From: Desulfobacterales bacterium
GTDB taxonomy: Bacteria > Desulfobacterota > Desulfobacteria > Desulfobacterales > JAHEIW01
NCBI GenBank assembly: GCA_030145015.1
Contig: JAQYWI010000041.1
Coordinates: 1 to 35,290, forward strand
Length of the DNA stretch: 35,290 bases
Direction of reading: 5' to 3'
Shown: positions 19,081 through 28,281 of the stretch, piece by piece
Layout of the letters: the number at the start of each line of letters is the position of its first letter
Numbering within the stretch: the first letter of the stretch is position 1
Made by a program: the position numbers and the translations under genes
Notes under the pieces: model-generated
The model's input: only the letters and a program-made list of their open reading frames with translations
Database searches by the model: none
Told to the model about the DNA's origin: nothing

Positions 19081-19845
19081 TTACTTTCGAATCTGTTTCA
19101 AAAACTTAAGACTGCGGGGCTGTATTCCCATAACATACGGTATAAACGCTTCCAGGAATTCAAGTCCCTCTTCTAACGCCTGAGAGCCAAATCGCATCCT
19201 GCACGCCTTCTCGAGATCCCCACTTTTAATCCAATTAAATTGTTTAATCGTCCCCTTTGACAGCCGGATGCGACCGCCGGCGCCTGCGGAACACGTATCA
19301 CATAAAATCCCGCCCTTTGAAATGTCAAAGACAACCCGGTTGGGCTGGATCGATTCCAATTGTTTTTGACAGTGGGCACATTGCCTTAAATTGGGGCTGT
19401 GGCCGGATAGGTTCAGCAGCCTCATCTGAAATAAAATGCTTAATTCTGCGGCCGTAGCTGCACCGCTGTCAAGTTGACCCAGAACATGCCGCAAAAGATG
19501 GTACAGTTGGGCCTGCTTCCTATTTTCCTCCACCCATTTATTGATCAACTCGCACCAATAACTGGCGTAGGCGGTTTTGTTTATATCGTCCCGAATCGTG
19601 CTAAAAGGGGAATCCAATTTGGCCTCCTGCAAAACAGGAAGACCACGACCTCTGCCGGTACTACCCACCACTTCTATAAGCGAAAAAAGCTCCAAAATTC
19701 CCGCAAAGCGTTTTGTACTTTTTTTTGCGGATTTGGCAATCAACGTAATTTTGCCCCGTTCCAAGGATAAAAACGTCAGGATCAGATCAAAATCTCCATA
19801 ATCGAGTCTGTGGAGTAAGATCGCAGGCGTGGAAAATACTGACAT
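19081..19845 (-). CDS. recO: DNA repair protein RecO
   Basis: Recombination mediator that helps RecR load RecA on single-stranded DNA. The 254-aa protein has an N-terminal OB fold (TPAILLHRLDYGDFDLILTF ... GKITLIAKSAKKS) and a C-terminal helical domain with a zinc-binding cluster, cysteines at about 156, 159, 182 and 185 (CAHC, CDTC). The ATG at 19845 is chosen because homology starts there; an in-frame TTG at 19875 would overlap mgtE. It starts 4 bp after the mgtE stop, which indicates co-transcription and coupling. Confidence 0.94.
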   Translation of the reverse strand: MSVFSTPAILLHRLDYGDFDLILTFLSLERGKITLIAKSAKKSTKRFAGILELFSLIEVVGSTGRGRGLPVLQEAKLDSPFSTIRDDINKTAYASYWCELINKWVEENRKQAQLYHLLRHVLGQLDSGAATAAELSILFQMRLLNLSGHSPNLRQCAHCQKQLESIQPNRVVFDISKGGILCDTCSAGAGGRIRLSKGTIKQFNWIKSGDLEKACRMRFGSQALEEGLEFLEAFIPYVMGIQPRSLKFLKQIRK

Positions 19846-19849
19846 GGAA

Positions 19850-21202
19850 TCATAGACCAAGAAGAGCGGTGGCAATCATGAAATAAAAAGATACACTAAT
19901 GATATCAATCGCTGTGGTAACAAAGGGACCTGTTGCCACTGCGGGATCGATATTTATCCGGGCAAAACCCATCGGGACCAGCGACCCGATCAGTGCGGCT
20001 ATAGACATCGAACTGATTACTGCAAAGCACACCGAAATCGCGAGCACCTCCATCCTATAGCTCACTTGCGCCACACTGCCGATCAAAAGGCCGTAGACCA
20101 GGCCCAGAATAAAACCGATCGAAAGCTCCTTGAAGACCACCGACCACAGATCCCGGATATGAATACGACCCGTTGCGAGACCGCGAACGACAATCGTGGA
20201 AGATTGGGTGCCGATGTTGCCCCCCATTCCCATGATCACTGGAATAAAGGCTGCCAGAGCGCCTATTTTATGCAGCGTTCCCTCATATTTACCGATGATG
20301 AGGATGGCGAATATCCCGCCCACACAACTCGCAAAAAGCCAGGGCAACCGGGTACGGGTGCTTTTCAACACCGATTTGGTTTCGACAAATTCTTCGCCCA
20401 CTCCGGCCATCTTCAATATGTCCTCGGTGGCCTCACGCCTAAATATGTCAATAACATCATCAACGGTCACAATACCCACCAATCGGTTGGACTGGTCTAC
20501 GACCGGCACCGCCAGGATATCATAACGGGCGACTATTTTTGCCACCTCCTCCTGGTCCATGCTCGTCTGGACAGAAAAAACGTCTGTTGCCATAAATTCT
20601 TTAAGCGGGGTATCAGGAGGTACGAGCACCAACTGCCGCAGGGAACTCACGCCGACCAGCTTGCCATAATCATCAACCACATAGAGATAAAAGGGCATCT
20701 CAACTTCGGAATGTTCTTTTTGCAATGATTCGATGGCATCTTTCGCCGTCACATCCTCTGCCAGGGCGATAAAATCGGGCACCATAATGCCGCCGGCCGT
20801 GTCGTCTTCATAGCGAAGCAGATCTTCAACTTCCTCCGATTCCGCCTTTTTCATCTTTTCCAAGATAGCGTCGGATTTATCTTCCGGCAAGCGCCCCAGC
20901 AAATCGGCCACATCATCGGTGGGCATCTGTTCCAGGGTCTCGACAATATCTTCAAGTTTCATCTCTTCGATGAGGTCGAAGAAAGTATCCTCATCCAGTT
21001 CGCTGAACAGAATTCCCTTTTGCTCAATGTCCGTTATCATATCGAAAAGCTTGCGCTGCTGCATAAGCGATAACGAATGAAATACAACGGACAGGTCAGC
21101 CGCATGGGTTTTGTTCACAATATTACCGAGGTGCGTTGTGGCCCCACGCCGTAAAAGCCGTTTGATACTTTCAACCAATATTTTGTTGCGATCGGTTTGC
21201 AT
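19850..21202 (-). CDS. mgtE: Magnesium transporter MgtE
   Basis: Mg2+-selective channel of the inner membrane, gated by cytoplasmic Mg2+. The 450-aa protein has the helical MgtE N domain (about 30-135, with LEQMPTDDVADLLGRLP), two CBS domains (about 140-260), a connecting helix, then five predicted membrane segments from about 280. Pore-region sequence includes FIPVIMGMGGNIGTQSSTIVVRGLATG and GFARINIDPAVATGPFVTTAIDI, both diagnostic. recO follows directly after a 4-bp gap. Confidence 0.96.
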   Translation of the reverse strand: MQTDRNKILVESIKRLLRRGATTHLGNIVNKTHAADLSVVFHSLSLMQQRKLFDMITDIEQKGILFSELDEDTFFDLIEEMKLEDIVETLEQMPTDDVADLLGRLPEDKSDAILEKMKKAESEEVEDLLRYEDDTAGGIMVPDFIALAEDVTAKDAIESLQKEHSEVEMPFYLYVVDDYGKLVGVSSLRQLVLVPPDTPLKEFMATDVFSVQTSMDQEEVAKIVARYDILAVPVVDQSNRLVGIVTVDDVIDIFRREATEDILKMAGVGEEFVETKSVLKSTRTRLPWLFASCVGGIFAILIIGKYEGTLHKIGALAAFIPVIMGMGGNIGTQSSTIVVRGLATGRIHIRDLWSVVFKELSIGFILGLVYGLLIGSVAQVSYRMEVLAISVCFAVISSMSIAALIGSLVPMGFARINIDPAVATGPFVTTAIDIISVSFYFMIATALLGL

Positions 21203-21292
21203 ATTTGTAACGAGATCAGATAAAAGTATTAGAATCGGAAAGGAGTAAAGAACGCCGTATCGAAAAAGGGATTTTGCTCTGTGGCCCTGCTT

Positions 21293-22030
21293 TTAGGGAA
21301 GTTGGATGCTTACAACTTCTCCAATTTTGCCCGAAATCGGTATGGGTTCGCCGTTTAACTTTAGCTCCAGCCCGCCGGCATTGCCGATAAGCAGGTTATA
21401 TCCCACAGAGGCCTCCACTTCCAGATGCTCGCCGGAGTTTAAATTGTACTCCTTTGCATCTTTGTTGTCTATAATTAGCTTAACCCATGTGTTTTCAACA
21501 GCCGTTATTTGCAATACCCATTTCTCAGGAGGTTTGGTTGTGGAATCTTTTTGAGTCTTTGGTACTGGCTTTTCCTGGGGCATTACCGCTTTTGAATTCT
21601 CGCTGACCGCATGTGTTTCTGCCGTTTCAGGCAAATGCACCCGGTTTTGAAAATAAGAAACGCCATAAAGAGACAATGCCACCAGGCATAGCAGAACGAC
21701 TAACGATAAAGCCAGATCAAGCCAGGGTTTTAGGGATGATCTTTCCGATAAGCTTCCGGCACCGGATAGCTCATCCTCCATATTGAGCCGGGCTTCATAG
21801 AGCCTAACAGCTTCTTCACCATCGGCGCCGATAGCACGCGCATATGCGCGCAAAAACCCCCTTACAAATACTTCAGCAGGAAGCGCTTCGAAATTCTCTT
21901 TTTCGATTAGCTGTAAATTCCCGATTGCGATGCGAGTTTCTTCTGAAACTTTTTCCAAACTGATTTTCTTCTCAAGCCGTATGGACTGAAGATAGCGACC
22001 AAATGAAAATAAATTTTTTCCGCTTTTCAT
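21293..22030 (-). CDS. RodZ-like membrane protein with N-terminal helix-turn-helix
   Basis: Probably a cytoskeleton/cell-shape protein of the RodZ type. The 245-aa protein has a Cro-like helix-turn-helix at about 10-75 (FGRYLQSIRLEKKISLEKVSEETRI), one membrane helix at about 105-128 (LDLALSLVVLLCLVALSLYG), a linker, and a C-terminal periplasmic DUF4115 domain at about 170-245 (WVLQITAVENTWVKLIIDN ... LKLNGEPI). This order is the RodZ layout. Role in cell shape is known for the family; here it is inferred. It lies between surA and mgtE. Confidence 0.85.
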   Translation of the reverse strand: MKSGKNLFSFGRYLQSIRLEKKISLEKVSEETRIAIGNLQLIEKENFEALPAEVFVRGFLRAYARAIGADGEEAVRLYEARLNMEDELSGAGSLSERSSLKPWLDLALSLVVLLCLVALSLYGVSYFQNRVHLPETAETHAVSENSKAVMPQEKPVPKTQKDSTTKPPEKWVLQITAVENTWVKLIIDNKDAKEYNLNSGEHLEVEASVGYNLLIGNAGGLELKLNGEPIPISGKIGEVVSIQLP

Positions 22031-22040
22031 AATATTTCGT

Positions 22041-22140
22041 ATTCCGGGTTTCGGGTTTCGGGTTACGCGTTACGCGCTGCGGGTTGCGGGTTAAAATAAA
22101 CTTTGCAATGCATGACTCGCAACTCGTAACCCGTAACACG
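22041..22140. repeat. Palindromic repeat, family D, copy 2
   Basis: The left arm 22041-22093 repeats GGGTTTC/GGGTTAC/GCGTTACGC; the right arm 22114-22140 (ACTCGCAACTCGTAACCCGT) is complementary. It shares unit vocabulary with the glyQ-glyS element (16552-16637). The adjacent 17 bases CCAGTACTCCAATGCTC at 22141-22157 recur exactly at 10495-10511. It fills the surA to RodZ-like gene gap. Confidence 0.6.
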
Positions 22141-22218
22141 CCAGTACTCCAATGCTCCGAAATTAATTGAAATTGAAAGCTCCCGCAATCGATTACCTTC
22201 TTTTGCGTTATAGATCTG

Positions 22219-23232
22219 TTATTGAATAATCTTGATATGAGATCGTTTGCGAAGATCCTTAATCCAGGTCTGAAATCTATTATCAACTGCCTCGTTATAT
22301 AGGGTTTCATGAATTTCAGACTTAACTGCGTCCACGGATTTTGATTCAGTTTCAACTATTTTTTGAACAAAAATGATCTGATACCCCAAATCGGTCTTTA
22401 GAATAGGAGAAAAATCCCCGGCCTTCATGCCGCTAACCGCCTTTTTCAGTTCCGGCGAAAGTTCGTCCAGCTTGAATAGTCCTAAGTCCGCCCCTTTGGG
22501 AGCCATTGGAGAAGCCGGATCTTTAGCTGCAAGGGATTCAAATGATCGGCCTTGTTTTAGCTGCGTAATTACCGCTTCCATTTTTTCCAATGCAAGGCGC
22601 TTGGTGGATTCATCCGCATACTCGGGCGTCCTGAGAAATATATTCCAAATGTGATACTTCAACTCACCCGCATACTTTTCGCGATGCGCATCATAGTAAA
22701 CTTTGATCTCGTCTTCGGTAATCACGATTTTTGATTTAATTTCACGATTAACCAGGTTATTCCGGAGTAGCTGCTGTTTTAAGTTTTTTCGAAATTCTTC
22801 TAAAGTTAAGCCCTGCTGGGTCAGTCCGGCCCGTAAATCTTCATCGGTAAGTGAACGCGCCTCTTTTAGGCGTTCAAGCGCGTCATCAATTGCCTGTTCA
22901 CTTACCTCGATATTATTATTCTTGACTACCTGATCGGTAAGTTTACTCTCTATGAGCTTATTGAGTAAGTCTGCTCGTAATTTAAAGAGCGTTTCACGCT
23001 CTCTTTCAGGGGCGTAACCAAGCGCTTTGATGTTTGCTTCATAAGGCCGAAAAGTCTGATTCAGATCGAAAAGGGTGATAAGGTCATTATTGACGACGGC
23101 GACAATCCGATCCACAACAACAGCATCTGCTGCCTGGCCGTTGATAGGAAAAATGCATATGCTGAAAACAAACCCCCACAGCAAAAAAAGGGATAAAAAC
23201 CTGGCATTTTTTTTAATAGAATGGTCCATCAT
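22219..23232 (-). CDS. surA: SurA-type periplasmic chaperone / peptidyl-prolyl isomerase
   Basis: Outer-membrane protein chaperone with cis-trans prolyl isomerase domain. The roughly 337-aa protein has an N-terminal signal peptide (ARFLSLFLLWGFVFSICIF ... GQAADA), a SurA N-terminal domain beginning VVDRIVAVVNNDLITLFDL, and one parvulin domain (roughly 180-290, LKYHIWNIFLRTPE ... GADLGLFKLDELSPELKKAV ... TDLGYQIIFVQK). SurA of E. coli has two parvulin domains; single-domain forms occur in many lineages. Start is uncertain between ATGs at 23232 and 23229 and a GTG at 23244. It follows a second SurA-like gene on the same strand. Confidence 0.9.
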   Translation of the reverse strand: MMDHSIKKNARFLSLFLLWGFVFSICIFPINGQAADAVVVDRIVAVVNNDLITLFDLNQTFRPYEANIKALGYAPERERETLFKLRADLLNKLIESKLTDQVVKNNNIEVSEQAIDDALERLKEARSLTDEDLRAGLTQQGLTLEEFRKNLKQQLLRNNLVNREIKSKIVITEDEIKVYYDAHREKYAGELKYHIWNIFLRTPEYADESTKRLALEKMEAVITQLKQGRSFESLAAKDPASPMAPKGADLGLFKLDELSPELKKAVSGMKAGDFSPILKTDLGYQIIFVQKIVETESKSVDAVKSEIHETLYNEAVDNRFQTWIKDLRKRSHIKIIQ

Positions 23233-23306
23233 CCACTTTATCACTCAAATTGATCGTAAACAAAATGAAAAACAGGGGGAAAGTTTTTCGGGTTAAGAAA
23301 GCGCCC

Positions 23307-24047
23307 CTACTTATTTGTCGAATTCAAAGCATCCAGGTTTTGGTCTTCACTATAATCGGAACCTGAGATTCTTTCCCACTGAATACTGTTGATTTCTACT
23401 GTATAACGCTGCTTAAGCACTTTTATCCATTTTTTATAGGCTTCTTCCGTCTTCTCCTGGCGCAGGTGTTTAATCATCATTTCGTTGATATCTTCCATCT
23501 TCGTAGCCGAATCCATATCGGGCTTTTGGGGTTTAACATTCTTCTCATAATACTTGGCAATATCCTCCGAGGTGATGGCAATTTGATTCTTAAGTTCGCT
23601 GTCAATCACTTTTCCCATCAGCAATCGATTTCTTAATCGCGCTTCCCATGATTCATAAGACACGGCAAACTCAATCAGCGTTTTCTCAAAAGTATCTTCA
23701 GGATAGTCGCTTTTAATGTCGCCAACCGCCTTTTCAAGCTCCTCATCCGAAACATTAAGACCCAGCTCCGCAGCCCTTTCAAGGATAATCATTTCAACCA
23801 TCAGCTGATTTAAAAGACGAAGTTGCGCGTTTTTGAAATTATCGGGTTCATTCCGAAGGTTATGTGGATAAGCCGTTTTGGAAATTTCAAAAGCTTGATT
23901 AAATTCCAGAACAGTTAAAACCCGGTCACTGACGCGAATTAAATGTTCATCATCCGGATTTGATCCTGAATTCATACAGCCCGCAAACACATAAAGGAGC
24001 AGCAGCGATCCAATCAACCCATTTATTAAAGAAAAAAACCTTGTCAT
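23307..24047 (-). CDS. Lipoprotein with SurA N-terminal domain, lacking an obvious parvulin domain
   Basis: Likely periplasmic chaperone anchored to a membrane. The 246-aa protein starts with a lipoprotein signal ending in VFAGC (lipobox) followed by MNSGSNPDDE. It then has a SurA-N-like helical region (VLTVLEFNQAFEISK ... LLNQLMVEMIILERAAELGLNVSDEELEKAV) typical of PpiC/SurA proteins. The classic parvulin core is not seen; the remainder is charged helix. ATG 24047 is chosen because GGGG lies 5 bp upstream; an in-frame GTG is at 24053. The gene ends in TAG; suppression would add 21 codons up to a TGA that overlaps the surA start region. Confidence 0.8.
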   Translation of the reverse strand: MTRFFSLINGLIGSLLLLYVFAGCMNSGSNPDDEHLIRVSDRVLTVLEFNQAFEISKTAYPHNLRNEPDNFKNAQLRLLNQLMVEMIILERAAELGLNVSDEELEKAVGDIKSDYPEDTFEKTLIEFAVSYESWEARLRNRLLMGKVIDSELKNQIAITSEDIAKYYEKNVKPQKPDMDSATKMEDINEMMIKHLRQEKTEEAYKKWIKVLKQRYTVEINSIQWERISGSDYSEDQNLDALNSTNK

Positions 24048-24157
24048 CGACACCCCAACAGCAGTTTTTGATACCTTTGATTACCTGAATTTTGCACGAG
24101 TCGGAGGCTTTCATCTGCAAGCGGAGCCCCTTGGTATCATAAAATTAGACGCTTCAT

Positions 24158-24170
24158 CCCGCGAAGCGGG
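24158..24170 (-). terminator. Short GC hairpin downstream of mfd
   Basis: CCCGC-GAA-GCGGG, 22 bp after the mfd stop on the minus strand. The stem is strong but short and lacks a run of T, so termination is uncertain. Confidence 0.3.
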
Positions 24171-24191
24171 GCAAGATCCAGGTATTAACCT

Positions 24192-27100
24192 TTAATTGTT
24201 AACACGTTGTATAATTTCTTTCAATATATTTTTAGCGCGACTGAAATGACTGTCTCCACGATAACCCGTTAATTTAACTTCCAATATGTGACCCGTCTTA
24301 AGCTTGAAACGTTCAGGGGCGGATAGAATCAAATCCACAAGTGACTCGGAGTTTTTCATATGGGCATCTGAATAGTGGAGAAGCAGTTGTTCCCCTTTTA
24401 AATCCAGCCTGGAGATGCCGGCTTTTCTTGATAAAATTTTTAGCACTATTTTAAAAAGCAGGTTGCTCGCCTCCTTTGGCAATTCACCGTAACGATCGAT
24501 TAACTCCGTTTTAAAATCACCGATCTCTTCGAGTTCCGTCATTTTGGCCAATCGCCGGTAAGCCGCCATCCGCTGGTCAATATCCGGAATATAGGATTCT
24601 GATAAAAAGGCAGAAATGCGGACGTTGATTTCAGGCTCCAGCGGTTCCAATGGCGCTTCGCCCTTTAATTCGGCGATCGCATTTTCCATTAATTTTAAAA
24701 ACATATCGTATCCGACCGCAGCTATATGGCCGGATTGAGAGGCTCCCAGGATAGTGCCTCCGCCTCGGATCTTTAAATCATTCATCGCGATCTGAAAACC
24801 CGAACCCAAATCGCTGTGCTCCATAAGAACCTTTAAACGTTTCTGGGCATCTTTTGTCAGCAAACTCTCATGGGGGATAATCAGGTACGCGTATGCCTGC
24901 TCATCTGCGCGGCCCACCCGTCCGCGTAGCTGATACATTTGTGCCAGACCAAAACGATCAGCGTGGTTGACAATGATGGTATTGGCCGAGGGGATATCCA
25001 GACCCGACTCGATGATGGTTGTGCATACGAGCATATCGAATTCTTTATTCAAGAAACGATACATGACTTGCTCGAGCGCATTTTCCTCCATGCGGCCATG
25101 GGCGATATCCAATCGGACTTCAGGTACCAAATGCTGCAGTTTCCCGGCTATTTTCGAAATTGTCCGGATATTATTGTGAACAAAGAAGATTTGCCCCTGC
25201 CGGCTCAACTCTTTTCGAATCGCTTCTGAAATTAAAGCCTCATCAAACTCAGAAATATAGGTGATAATGGATTGTCGAAACTCCGGCGGTGTAGAAATGA
25301 TGCTAATGTCGCGCATACCCACTAAGGACATATGCAGCGTTCGAGGAATAGGCGTCGCTGTCAGTGCCAGTACATCCACATTGTGTTTTAAATTCTTAAG
25401 CTTCTCCTTATGTTTTACGCCAAAACGTTGTTCTTCATCGAGAATTAACAACCCCAGGTCCTTAAAAGCGATATCTTTCTGCAGGAGCCGATGGGTTCCG
25501 ATGACGATATCCAGCCTGCCGGCTTCAAGGTCTGCTAGGATCTGCCTTTGCTTCCGTACCGAACGGAATCGGCTGAGACATGCGATATTTATGGGATTAC
25601 GTTCATAACGTTTGCAAAAGGTAGCATAATGTTGTTCGGCCAGTATCGTCGTGGGCACCAGAACCGCAACCTGTTTATTGTTATTTACCGCCAGAAATGA
25701 GGCCCGCAGAGCCACCTCCGTTTTACCATATCCAACATCCCCGCACACCAGGCGTTCCATCGGCGTTTTCTCATACATATCATCGAGTACGTCGTCTATG
25801 GCCTTGATCTGATCGGGTGTCTCTTCATATTCAAAACCTGTTTCGAAATCGCGCAAATTGCTGTCGATGGAGCCAAAGGCATAGCCTTTATCAAATTTTC
25901 GTTTGGCATACAGTTTTAGAAGTTCGCCGGCAATCTTCTGCGCAGATCGTTTGACCCTGTCTTTTACCCGCTTCCAGGAGGTTCCGCCCATTTTATCAAT
26001 GACCGCTTCAATTCCTTCCACCCCCATATATTTCTGAACCATGCTCATCCGGTCAACCGGAAGATAGAGCTTGTCGCCATCTTTATACAGAAGCACCAGA
26101 AAATCATTTGTAAGGCCGTCCACTTTCAATTTCATCAGTCCATCATAGCGCCCGATACCATGTTCAATATGTACGATCAGATCATCCTTTTTGAGATCCT
26201 GCAGATCCAGCAATTCAGATGGCGGTCTGGAACGGGACGGTTTTCTGGGGCGCGGTCTTAATCCGAAAATTTCGGCTTCCGTAATAATGGCCAAAGACTC
26301 CGCCGCCCAGACAAAACCCGATGAGATCTGCCCAAGACACAGGTAGACCGTATTCGACTCGATTTTCGCATCCGAAAAAGTCTGCGTTAATTTAAACTGG
26401 AGGCCATAAGGGGTAAGCAGTGACTTTAATCTTTCGGCCTGAGTTTTGGTTCGGCACACAATGAAAGTGGTCAATCCGGCTTGCCTTTTTTTATCAATCC
26501 AATCGGCCAGCGGTTTAAGAAGATTTTCTTTCTCTTGGTAATTTTTGAGGCGCAAACTGATGCCCGTATTGTTTTCGACAACAGCCTTAAACTGCATCGT
26601 ATCCGGGCGATTCAGCGCGTCCCCCCCCCCCTGTTGGACTTCAAGCTGTTTAAAAATTAACGGATTTTTTTGTAGAATCATCGCTTCAACCTGCGACCAG
26701 CTTAGATACAGCTGTGAAGGATCCACGCAAAGTTTTTGGGTTTGACATGATGTTTCAAAATTCTTTGCGATCCGGTTTTCAGATTCCGCTGCCGCCCTTT
26801 CCAGGTCTTCAATTGGGGTAGATACAATCAGGGTATTTGGGAGCAGGTAGTCAAACACATTATCAAGATCCGGGTAAATCAGGGGTATGAGGCTCTCAAT
26901 TCCTGGAAAGCCCTGACCGTTTTTGATTGGATCGACAATTTTTCTAATTTCGCTCACCGGAATTTCAAGCTCCGCTGCCCGCGACCTTATCCCGTTGATG
27001 ATTTGCGGCACCATCATCTTGTTTAAAACCATTTCGCGGGCGGGAAGGACAACAGCTTCATCGATAGGGGTAAGCGTGCGCTGGCTGCCGGCAGAAAAAA

Positions 27101-27713
27101 ATCTGATGGACTCAACCGTATCACCAAAGAACTCGATTCGGATGGGATCTGCGTAAAGAGGGCAGTAAATATCGACGATCCCTCCTCTCACACAAAAATC
27201 CCCCGGCTCTTCAACAATAGAAGCGTGCTCATAGCCCCCGGCCACCAGCTTTTCAATGAATCCGTCTCTTTCGATTTCCTCCTCGGCAACGATCAGTTCA
27301 GCATAATCAATGATTTCCTGTTTTGGAATAACCTTCTGCAGTAAAGCATCTATCGATGTAACCACGATCGGAGGGGTGTTGAACTCAATTGTTTGATAAA
27401 GCGTGCAAATTCGCTGGGCTGCGGTTTCGCTGTGATAGGAAAGAAATTTATACGGTAAAATATTATAAGGCGGAAATAAAAACAGTGCGGCGCCGGCGCC
27501 ATGATTGAAAAATCGCAGATCTTCCAGAAAGCGCCGGGCCTGCTTGATGGTAGGCGCAACCACTAAAATGGGAACGTGAAGTTGATGGTAGATTCTTGAG
27601 ATCAACAGCGCCTGATCGGATCCGCTCAAACCCGCAAATTCGACGGTTTGGCTTTGGATCGCTATCTGATCCATCAGGGGTTTAAGTGAATTTATTGCTT
27701 GATTTAGAGACAT
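24192..27713 (-). CDS. mfd: Transcription-repair coupling factor Mfd
   Basis: Translocase that dislodges RNA polymerase stalled at lesions and recruits UvrA. The 1173-aa protein is full length. The UvrB-like module spans roughly residues 10-320 (GDFCVRGGIVDIYCP), followed by the RNA-polymerase-interacting domain (DDLIVHIEHGIGRYDGL near 511), the RecG-like motor with Walker A GDVGYGKT at about 658-665 and DEEQ at about 759, and a TRCF C-terminal domain. The ATG at 27713 is preferred to an in-frame TTG at 27719; no good ribosome binding site is seen. An 11-nt G run (coding strand) at 26621-26631, codons for QGGGD near residue 362, keeps frame here but is a slippage risk. Confidence 0.96.
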   Translation of the reverse strand: MSLNQAINSLKPLMDQIAIQSQTVEFAGLSGSDQALLISRIYHQLHVPILVVAPTIKQARRFLEDLRFFNHGAGAALFLFPPYNILPYKFLSYHSETAAQRICTLYQTIEFNTPPIVVTSIDALLQKVIPKQEIIDYAELIVAEEEIERDGFIEKLVAGGYEHASIVEEPGDFCVRGGIVDIYCPLYADPIRIEFFGDTVESIRFFSAGSQRTLTPIDEAVVLPAREMVLNKMMVPQIINGIRSRAAELEIPVSEIRKIVDPIKNGQGFPGIESLIPLIYPDLDNVFDYLLPNTLIVSTPIEDLERAAAESENRIAKNFETSCQTQKLCVDPSQLYLSWSQVEAMILQKNPLIFKQLEVQQGGGDALNRPDTMQFKAVVENNTGISLRLKNYQEKENLLKPLADWIDKKRQAGLTTFIVCRTKTQAERLKSLLTPYGLQFKLTQTFSDAKIESNTVYLCLGQISSGFVWAAESLAIITEAEIFGLRPRPRKPSRSRPPSELLDLQDLKKDDLIVHIEHGIGRYDGLMKLKVDGLTNDFLVLLYKDGDKLYLPVDRMSMVQKYMGVEGIEAVIDKMGGTSWKRVKDRVKRSAQKIAGELLKLYAKRKFDKGYAFGSIDSNLRDFETGFEYEETPDQIKAIDDVLDDMYEKTPMERLVCGDVGYGKTEVALRASFLAVNNNKQVAVLVPTTILAEQHYATFCKRYERNPINIACLSRFRSVRKQRQILADLEAGRLDIVIGTHRLLQKDIAFKDLGLLILDEEQRFGVKHKEKLKNLKHNVDVLALTATPIPRTLHMSLVGMRDISIISTPPEFRQSIITYISEFDEALISEAIRKELSRQGQIFFVHNNIRTISKIAGKLQHLVPEVRLDIAHGRMEENALEQVMYRFLNKEFDMLVCTTIIESGLDIPSANTIIVNHADRFGLAQMYQLRGRVGRADEQAYAYLIIPHESLLTKDAQKRLKVLMEHSDLGSGFQIAMNDLKIRGGGTILGASQSGHIAAVGYDMFLKLMENAIAELKGEAPLEPLEPEINVRISAFLSESYIPDIDQRMAAYRRLAKMTELEEIGDFKTELIDRYGELPKEASNLLFKIVLKILSRKAGISRLDLKGEQLLLHYSDAHMKNSESLVDLILSAPERFKLKTGHILEVKLTGYRGDSHFSRAKNILKEIIQRVNN

Positions 27714-27773
27714 AAACAAAGTAATGAAACGACCAACCGCATCACGTTTGGTTTGAAATCAAACTGAGTTTGC

Positions 27774-27849
27774 GCCACCGTAGCTCAGCTGGTAGAGCAG
27801 GGCATTCGTAATGCTCAGGTCTGCGGTTCAAGTCCGCACGGTGGCTCCA
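27774..27849 (+). tRNA. tRNA-Thr (anticodon CGU)
   Basis: A 73-nt cloverleaf at 27774-27846 with CCA encoded at 27847-27849. Acceptor stem GCCACCG pairs with CGGTGGC. The D arm is AGCTCAGCTGGTAGAGC. The anticodon stem GGGCA/TGCTC closes the loop TTCGTAA, anticodon CGT (27807-27809), reading ACG. The T arm is TGCGGTTCAAGTCCGCA. It lies divergent from mfd and is followed by its own terminator. Confidence 0.97.
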
Positions 27850-27859
27850 TGTTTGCAGT

Positions 27860-27896
27860 AAGGGCTTCCTGGTTTTCCCCCGGGAGCCCTTTTTAT
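27860..27896 (+). terminator. Rho-independent terminator after tRNA-Thr
   Basis: AGGGCTTCC (27861-27869) pairs with GGGAGCCCT (27882-27890, one wobble pair) and is followed by TTTTTATT. It begins about 11 bp after the CCA end of the tRNA. Confidence 0.85.
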
Positions 27897-28114
27897 TATG
27901 CAACCCGAGTTCCTTAATCCCGTAATCTTTTTAAACACGATTTGATTTTCTTATTTGCCGATTTGAGCCCAAAACTGGGCGTGTGAATAAAGCATTTGAT
28001 ATTAAACAATTAGCCAGGTTAAAATTACCTAAAAAATTGAATTAGATTCAGATTTTATAAAAAAATCGGGCGCGGATTAGTTTTTGAATCATCATTATTT
28101 AATTAATTCGCATC

Positions 28115-28141
28115 TTGACATATGATGTCGGTGCGTATAAG
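28115..28141 (+). promoter_or_regulatory. Possible promoter upstream of the small ORF and ihfA
   Basis: TTGACA (28115-28120) and TATAAG (28136-28141) with a short 15-bp spacer. Orientation and place suit the small ORF at 28282 and ihfA at 28607. The rest of 27897-28281 is AT-rich, and I see nothing else in it. Confidence 0.4.
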
Positions 28142-28281
28142 CTTAATATTTATAAATCGCTTATTAAAAGCAGTCTGCACCGCGCGGATCAAATGCGGTC
28201 TCATTTATGATAGCCGAAATAGCTTAAATCGCCAAACAAAAAACGAATTCATTTTGCAAAAATTTCTTTGGAGACCACTGA

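Noticed and set aside
20066..20728. 220-aa open frame on the plus strand
   Set aside because: It lies opposite mgtE, whose protein sequence is fully family-like; the antisense product has no recognisable features.
21972..22355. 127-aa minus-strand frame across the surA to RodZ-like gap
   Set aside because: It is translated from repeat D2 and the ends of two real genes in another frame.
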